From Stagnimonas sp965279705 (GTDB lineage Bacteria > Pseudomonadota > Gammaproteobacteria > Nevskiales > Nevskiaceae), in NCBI GenBank assembly GCA_965279705.1, contig OZ257257.1, positions 1-64,000 on the forward strand: DNA of 64,000 nucleotides, read 5' to 3'. Below the pieces are notes generated by a model. The model saw only the letters and a program-made list of their open reading frames with translations, was not told where the DNA came from and made no database searches. This document shows, in pieces, positions 59,869 through 64,000 of this stretch. Every line of letters starts with the position of its first letter. Position 1 is the stretch's first letter. The translations under genes were made by a program, and so were the position numbers.

Positions 59869-61434
59869 ATGGATTTTCGTAAGATTTCCCTGACCCTCGC
59901 GCTCGCGCTGGGCACGGCACTGGGCAGCTTCGGCGCAGGCACTGCGCTGGCGCAGGACCCCGGCACCGCACAGGCCGCCACGGCAGCCGCCGCTGCTGAA
60001 AACAACACCATGCCGGCACCGACCGAAGCCGCACCCGCGGAGGCCGCACCGGTTGCCATCGCTGCCGAAGCAGCCCCTGCCGCCGCACCGGTTCCGCCTA
60101 AGTACAACGAAGGCAACATTGCCTGGATGCTCACCGCAACCGCCTTCGTGCTGCTGATGTCGGTTCCCGGTCTGGCGCTGTTCTACGGGGGTATGGCCCG
60201 CAAGAAGAACATGCTGAGCACGCTCACGCAGACCTTCGCGATCTTCTGCCTCATCGCCGTGCTCTGGGTGGTCTATGGCTACTCGGTGGCGTTCTCCAAC
60301 GGCAGTGGTGCTACCGCCGCGTTCTTTGGCGGATTCGACAAGATGATGCTGAAGGGCGTGGTCTATGACGCCGCCGGCTTCTTCGTGCCGACCGCCACGT
60401 TCAGCAAGGGCGTTGTGATCCCCGAGCTGATGTTCGCGTTCTTCCAGTGCACCTTCGCCTGCATCACCGTCGCCCTTATCGCTGGCGGTTACGCAGAGCG
60501 CATGAAGTTCAAGGCCGTGCTGCTGTTCTCCGTCATCTTCTTCACCTTTGCCTATCTGCCGATGGCGCACATGGTCTGGTGGTGGCCAGGTCCCGACGCC
60601 TACACCGGCCCGGAAGTCATTGCTGATCTCAACTCCACCGCTGGTTACCTCTGGCAGCTCGGCGCGCTCGACTTCGCCGGCGGCACGGTGGTTCACATCA
60701 ACGCCGGTATCGCAGGTCTCGTCGCTGCCATCTTCCTCGGCAAGCGTTCGGGCTTCGGCAAAGTTCAGATGGCGCCGCACAGCCTGGTGATGACCACGAT
60801 CGGCGCTTCGCTGCTCTGGTTTGGCTGGTTCGGTTTCAACGCCGGCTCCAACCTCGAAGCCAATGGCTACGCTGTGCTCGCCTTCGGCAACACGCTGTTC
60901 GCAACCGCCGTTGCTGCACTTGCCTGGTTCTTCGCCGAGTGGATCATCAAGGGCAAGCCTTCGCTCTTGGGCATTCTCTCCGGTGCCATTGCCGGCCTGG
61001 TCGCCATCACCCCGGCTTGCGGCTTCGTCGGTATCGAAGGCGCACTGTGGATCGGCCTTGCTGGCGGTCTGTTCTGCTTCCTCGCCGTGTCCTTCCTCAA
61101 GAAGATGCTCGGCTATGACGACGCGCTCGATGCCTTCGGTGTCCACGCGGTCGGCGGCATCGTCGGCGCCATCCTCACCGGCGTCTTCGTTGACCCGGCC
61201 AAGGGCGGCGCAGGCTACGTGACCGATGGTTGGCTGGTGCCCACCTTTGGCTACGACAGCGCGCAGATCATGATCCAGGTGAAGGCCGTTGCCATCGCCG
61301 TGGTCTGGAGCGCGGTGGTGTCTGCCATCGCTCTGCTCATCTGCAAGTTCACCGTCGGCCTGCGCGTCACTGAAGAGCAGGAATCGGAAGGTCTCGACAT
61401 CTCCGAGCATGGTGAAACTGCTTATCACGATTGA
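59869..61434 (+). CDS. amtB: Ammonium transporter AmtB
   Basis: 521 residues from the ATG at 59869. A signal peptide (1-29) is followed by an Ala/Pro-rich periplasmic linker (about 30-77) and eleven membrane helices. The twin histidines of the pore are H276 in GGTVVHINAG and H426 in DAFGVHAVGG, 150 apart as in E. coli AmtB. PGLALFYGGMARKKNML and WFGWFGFNAGS are typical. The C-terminal tail DISEHGETAYHD matches the GlnK-binding tail. The linker is longer than in the enterobacterial protein. It is regulated with glnK. Confidence 0.97.
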   Translation: MDFRKISLTLALALGTALGSFGAGTALAQDPGTAQAATAAAAAENNTMPAPTEAAPAEAAPVAIAAEAAPAAAPVPPKYNEGNIAWMLTATAFVLLMSVPGLALFYGGMARKKNMLSTLTQTFAIFCLIAVLWVVYGYSVAFSNGSGATAAFFGGFDKMMLKGVVYDAAGFFVPTATFSKGVVIPELMFAFFQCTFACITVALIAGGYAERMKFKAVLLFSVIFFTFAYLPMAHMVWWWPGPDAYTGPEVIADLNSTAGYLWQLGALDFAGGTVVHINAGIAGLVAAIFLGKRSGFGKVQMAPHSLVMTTIGASLLWFGWFGFNAGSNLEANGYAVLAFGNTLFATAVAALAWFFAEWIIKGKPSLLGILSGAIAGLVAITPACGFVGIEGALWIGLAGGLFCFLAVSFLKKMLGYDDALDAFGVHAVGGIVGAILTGVFVDPAKGGAGYVTDGWLVPTFGYDSAQIMIQVKAVAIAVVWSAVVSAIALLICKFTVGLRVTEEQESEGLDISEHGETAYHD

Positions 61435-61442
61435 TTGCTTTG

Positions 61443-61463
61443 AGGTGCGATTGCATCGCACCT
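61443..61463. repeat. Perfect hairpin after amtB
   Basis: AGGTGCGAT, TGC, ATCGCACCT. It is immediately after the amtB stop and precedes a terminator; it may protect the transcript end. Confidence 0.6.
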
Positions 61464-61492
61464 AAATCATCTCCTCCAGGGGGTTGAAGCTT

Positions 61493-61523
61493 AGGGCCGG
61501 TCTCGCGACCGGCCCTTTTTTTA
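61493..61523 (+). terminator. Intrinsic terminator after amtB
   Basis: AGGGCCGGTC, TCGC, GACCGGCCCT with a long T run. It separates glnK-amtB from the second PII gene. Confidence 0.93.
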
Positions 61524-61557
61524 TGCGCGCGGCTTGTTGCGCAGGCCGCGCTGCCGC

Positions 61558-61573
61558 TGGCATCGTTCATGCA
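61558..61573 (+). promoter_or_regulatory. Possible sigma-54 promoter of the second PII gene
   Basis: TGGCATC-GTTC-ATGCA keeps GG-N10-GC but is less exact in the -24 element. No NtrC site is visible. It lies 67 bases before the ATG. Confidence 0.35.
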
Positions 61574-61639
61574 CTGCTTTCGTGCGCCTTACCAAGACTC
61601 GCTACACTGCCCACCGTCACTCGCTACCGGATCTGCGTC

Positions 61640-61978
61640 ATGAAAATGCTCATCGCTATCATCAAGCCCTTCAAGCTCGACGCAGTACGGGAGGCCTTGT
61701 CTGACATGGGCGTGCAAGGCATGACCGTCACCGAAGTGCGCGGATTCGGCCGCCAGAAGGGCCACACCGAGCTGTATCGCGGCGCCGAATATCAGGTGGA
61801 CTTGCTGCCCAAGGTGAAGCTCGAACTCGCACTCGCCCCCGAGCAGGTGGACGCCGCAGTGGAAGCCATCACCAAGGCCGCCAAGACCGGCAATATCGGC
61901 GACGGCAAGATTTTTGTGTACGACCTCAATCAGACCGTGCGCATTCGCACCGGTGAGACGGGCGTCGAGGCGGTTTAA
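61640..61978 (+). CDS. glnB: PII signal protein, second copy
   Basis: 112 residues from the ATG at 61640. It has the T-loop GHTELYRGAEYQVDLLPK with Tyr51 and the C-terminal RIRTGETGVEAV. About two thirds of residues match GlnK. Separated from amtB by a terminator, it probably plays the GlnB part: control of NtrB and of GlnA adenylylation. The name is a guess from context. The longer frame upstream overlaps the terminator. Confidence 0.93.
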   Translation: MKMLIAIIKPFKLDAVREALSDMGVQGMTVTEVRGFGRQKGHTELYRGAEYQVDLLPKVKLELALAPEQVDAAVEAITKAAKTGNIGDGKIFVYDLNQTVRIRTGETGVEAV

Positions 61979-61995
61979 GCGCGGCGGATTAACCG

Positions 61996-62382
61996 ATGCA
62001 GGCCCGCACTGCACCCGAGATCGTGCGCGAGTTCTGGCGTTTGATGGCCAGCAACGATTTCCATTCTGTAGCGGCCGTACTCGCAGCAGACTTCGTCATG
62101 GAATGGCCGCAATCGCAGGAAAGAATTCGCGGTGCTGAGCGCTTCGCCCGCATGAACCACGAATATCCGGCGCATGGGCGCTGGCAATTCACCCTCAATC
62201 ATTTCGTCGACGGTGAAAACGAAGTGGTCAGTGATGTGACGGTCAGCGACGGCGTGCAGATCGCACGGGCGATTTCATTTTTCGAAGTCGCTCAGGGCAG
62301 GATCACTCGACTCGTGGAGTTCTGGCCCGAGAACTACCCAGCTCCCGCACATCGCTCGCATCTCGTCGAGCAGATGCGATAG
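61996..62382 (+). CDS. NTF2/SnoaL-like protein
   Basis: 128 residues with the cone-shaped fold pattern: an N-terminal helix (TAPEIVREFWRLMASNDFHSV), DFVMEWPQSQERIRGAERF and RITRLVEFWPENY. Such proteins are small hydrolases, isomerases or binding proteins and this sequence does not reveal which. It follows the second PII gene by 17 bases, so it may be co-transcribed, and ends 3 bases from the convergent epimerase. Confidence 0.82.
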   Translation: MQARTAPEIVREFWRLMASNDFHSVAAVLAADFVMEWPQSQERIRGAERFARMNHEYPAHGRWQFTLNHFVDGENEVVSDVTVSDGVQIARAISFFEVAQGRITRLVEFWPENYPAPAHRSHLVEQMR

Positions 62383-62385
62383 GCG

Positions 62386-63267
62386 CTATCGCAGCAGTTC
62401 GTGCAGCGCCGGTTGCAGCTCGCGATAGGCAAACGCGAAGCCCTCGGCTTCGGCTCTCGACGGCACCACGCGCTGCCCGGTCAGCAGCAGCGATTCGGCC
62501 ATCTCGCCGAATATCAGCTTGAGCATGAACGCCGGTGTAGTCAGTGCAGCCGGCCGCTTGAGTGCCGCGCCGAGCGTGCGTGCAAATACACGGTTGGTGA
62601 CCGGCACAGGCGCTACGCCGTTGTAGGCCCCGTTGGCAGAGTCGTTTTGCAGCAGCCAGCAGATCAGCTGTACCAGATCACTGCGCACGATCCAGCTCAT
62701 CCACTGCTCGCCGCTGCCCATCGGCCCGCCCACGCCGAGCTTGAACGGCGGCAGCATCTTGGCCAGTGCGCCGCCATCGGTTGCCAGCACGATACCGGTG
62801 CGCAGTGTGCACACGCGCAGGCCCAGAGCGCGCGCCTTCAGGGCTTCGGTTTCCCAGTCGCGGCAGAGCGTGGCGGCAAAGTCCTCGCCGGGCGAGGCCG
62901 ACTCGTTCAGCAGACTGTCGTCACTCGCGCCGTAGTAGCCGATGGCGGAGCCCGAGACGAGCACGCGCGGCCGCTCTTCAAGCGATTCGATCCAGCTCAG
63001 CAGCTTCTGCGTGGTGCCGATACGCGAGTCGCGAAAGGCCTGCTTGCGCGCCTCGTTCCAGCGGCCATCCGCCAAAGGCTCACCCGCAAGATTCACCACC
63101 GCGTCGATCCCCAGCGCGGCGTCGAGCTGGCCGATCAGTCGCACGCCCGGCAGCGGTGGCGCCGCCGTGTTGCGCGTCAGCACGGTGACCGAGTGCCCCG
63201 ATATAAACAGGGCCTTGCACAATTCGCGGCCAATAAAGCCAGTGCCGCCGGTGATGAGGACGTGCAT
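62386..63267 (-). CDS. TIGR01777-family SDR epimerase (YfcH-like)
   Basis: 293 residues. MHVLITGGTGFIGREL starts the NADP-binding fold; VVNLAGEPLADGRWNEARK, SGSAIGYYGASDDSLLNE, and GGPMGSGEQWMSWIVRSD are family marks. The C-terminal DUF1731-type end carries SLLLTGQRVVPSRAEAEGF. The substrate is unknown. It lies 23 bases downstream of pdeM on the same strand. Confidence 0.92.
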   Translation of the reverse strand: MHVLITGGTGFIGRELCKALFISGHSVTVLTRNTAAPPLPGVRLIGQLDAALGIDAVVNLAGEPLADGRWNEARKQAFRDSRIGTTQKLLSWIESLEERPRVLVSGSAIGYYGASDDSLLNESASPGEDFAATLCRDWETEALKARALGLRVCTLRTGIVLATDGGALAKMLPPFKLGVGGPMGSGEQWMSWIVRSDLVQLICWLLQNDSANGAYNGVAPVPVTNRVFARTLGAALKRPAALTTPAFMLKLIFGEMAESLLLTGQRVVPSRAEAEGFAFAYRELQPALHELLR

Positions 63268-63290
63268 GGGATGCGCTCTGAAGGTAGGTC

Positions 63291-63950
63291 TTAGAGTTTA
63301 GCGAGGCCGTGTGGCGTCACCGCGATCAGCACATCGCCTGCTTGTGGTCGCACCGCATAGCCGCCGGTGAAGCTGCCGAAGCTGGGCAGCACGCCAACCT
63401 CGCGGCCAAACCAGAACACTGGCAAGCGCGCGCTGTCGCCCGCACCGCGCAGGCGCACACAAGGGTGGATGTGCCCACCGAGTGCGTAGCCGCGCGCGTC
63501 CGCCAGAGGCTCGTGCTGAAACACGAAGGGCGGCTCGGGCAGTGCTGCCGTCAGCCAGTCGATGCGCCACTCCCTCGGCAGCTTGCGCCACGCCCGATCG
63601 TGATTGCCTGCAACGACGGTGAACTGTCGTTGCGCATGCCGTGCACGCAGGCTGGCGAAGCCCTCGATGGCTACTTCGCCCGCCGTCGGCGCCGTGTGAA
63701 AGAGATCGCCAAGCACCAGCAGTCGCTGCGCGTCGGTTGCGGCCAGCAGCGCATCGATACGTGCGAGATCGGCCTGCGTCGCCCCACTCGGCACCGGCAC
63801 GCCGAGCCGGCGAAAGGCCGCTGACTTGCCGAGATGCACATCGGCCACGATCAGCGTCGATGTGCGCGGCCACCACAGTGCGCGGTCAGCCAGCAGATGC
63901 AGCGTTTCGCCGGCTTGTGAGTGGATCAAGGATAGCGGTGGCGATGTCAT
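63291..63950 (-). CDS. pdeM: PdeM-type metallophosphoesterase (ligase-associated)
   Basis: 219 residues. The calcineurin-like motifs are IVADVHLGKSAAF, LVLGDLFH, VAGNHDR, and GGHIHPCVRL. This set, with the length, fits the ligase-associated DNA-damage-response endonuclease PdeM. Its usual partners (a DNA ligase, an Lhr-like helicase and an exonuclease) would be just beyond the right edge, so they cannot be checked. A general phosphoesterase cannot be fully excluded. Confidence 0.87.
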   Translation of the reverse strand: MTSPPLSLIHSQAGETLHLLADRALWWPRTSTLIVADVHLGKSAAFRRLGVPVPSGATQADLARIDALLAATDAQRLLVLGDLFHTAPTAGEVAIEGFASLRARHAQRQFTVVAGNHDRAWRKLPREWRIDWLTAALPEPPFVFQHEPLADARGYALGGHIHPCVRLRGAGDSARLPVFWFGREVGVLPSFGSFTGGYAVRPQAGDVLIAVTPHGLAKL

Positions 63951-64000
63951 GCCGCCATTGTCTGCGATGCCCGCTACCGGGCTGACTCAAAAAACACATA

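Noticed and set aside
59782..61461. A 559-codon frame antisense to amtB
   Set aside because: It has a charged, repetitive composition with no domain and is the shadow of the membrane protein codons.
1..64000. Defence island, prophage, toxin-antitoxin or transposon
   Set aside because: I found no integrase, transposase, nuclease-methylase pair, reverse transcriptase or paired small toxin genes; almost all genes belong to chromosomal housekeeping or envelope families.

Overview
The window is a GC-rich, densely coded stretch of bacterial chromosome and looks gammaproteobacterial. The content suggests the Xanthomonadales/Nevskiales neighbourhood: PlsB, NtrBC with GlnK-AmtB, ExbB/ExbD/TonB with two TonB-dependent receptors, an ACE-like M2 dipeptidase, a prolyl oligopeptidase, a POT transporter, UbiK and ComM. 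The placement is an inference from gene content, not from a marker gene. I see no rRNA, tRNA, CRISPR array, prophage, transposase or recognisable defence island. About 57 protein genes were called. Both ends are cut: the left end runs through a sensor kinase and the right end stops just upstream of a pdeM-type gene.

Layout. 1-6.9 kb: sensor kinase, HD-GYP protein, EamA transporter, UvrD, DUF805. 6.9-12.3 kb: MtfA-type peptidase with a tiny membrane protein, DUF4124 protein, FKBP lipoprotein, PlsB, DUF4112. 12.4-15.8 kb: a 1123-residue lipoprotein built of twelve Ig-like repeats. 15.9-25.7 kb: peptide use (POT transporter, M2 dipeptidase, prolyl oligopeptidase), a cNMP/patatin protein, an OmpA-like porin with calcium-binding repeats, a lipoprotein. 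25.8-32.2 kb: EcsC protein, then the nitrogen block ntrC-ntrB-(DUF4124)-glnA on the minus strand, with a twelve-cysteine secreted protein on the other strand. 32.4-40.6 kb: PsiF, a MoxR ATPase, and pgk, gap and tkt with exbB-exbD-tonB between gap and tkt. 40.7-48.7 kb: UDP-glucuronate decarboxylase, ZnuD-like receptor, glyQ, pteridine reductase, uppP, a thioesterase, a glycine-zipper protein. 48.7-51.5 kb: a cobalamin riboswitch, btuB and an adenosyltransferase. 51.5-59.2 kb: phosphatase, dienoyl-CoA reductase-like SDR, then a tight minus-strand operon (DUF4166 fusion, Na+/H+ antiporter-like protein, ubiK, comM, methyltransferase). 59.3-64 kb: glnK-amtB and a second PII gene, NTF2-like protein, SDR epimerase, pdeM.

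How it fits together. The clearest circuit is nitrogen control: ntrB/ntrC, glnA, glnK-amtB and a second PII gene are all in the window. Sigma-54-type -24/-12 elements can be read upstream of glnA and glnK, with a weaker one before the second PII gene, and a near-perfect NtrC site lies upstream of glnK. The second circuit is metal and cofactor import: ExbB/ExbD/TonB can energise the BtuB- and ZnuD-like receptors. btuB is preceded by a full cobalamin riboswitch, and znuD by a candidate Zur box. The least explained items are the small secreted protein with two copies of a symmetric six-cysteine motif (30127-30489), the palindrome cluster next to it, and the Ig-repeat lipoprotein. I did not find convincing evidence of a wholly new multi-gene system.
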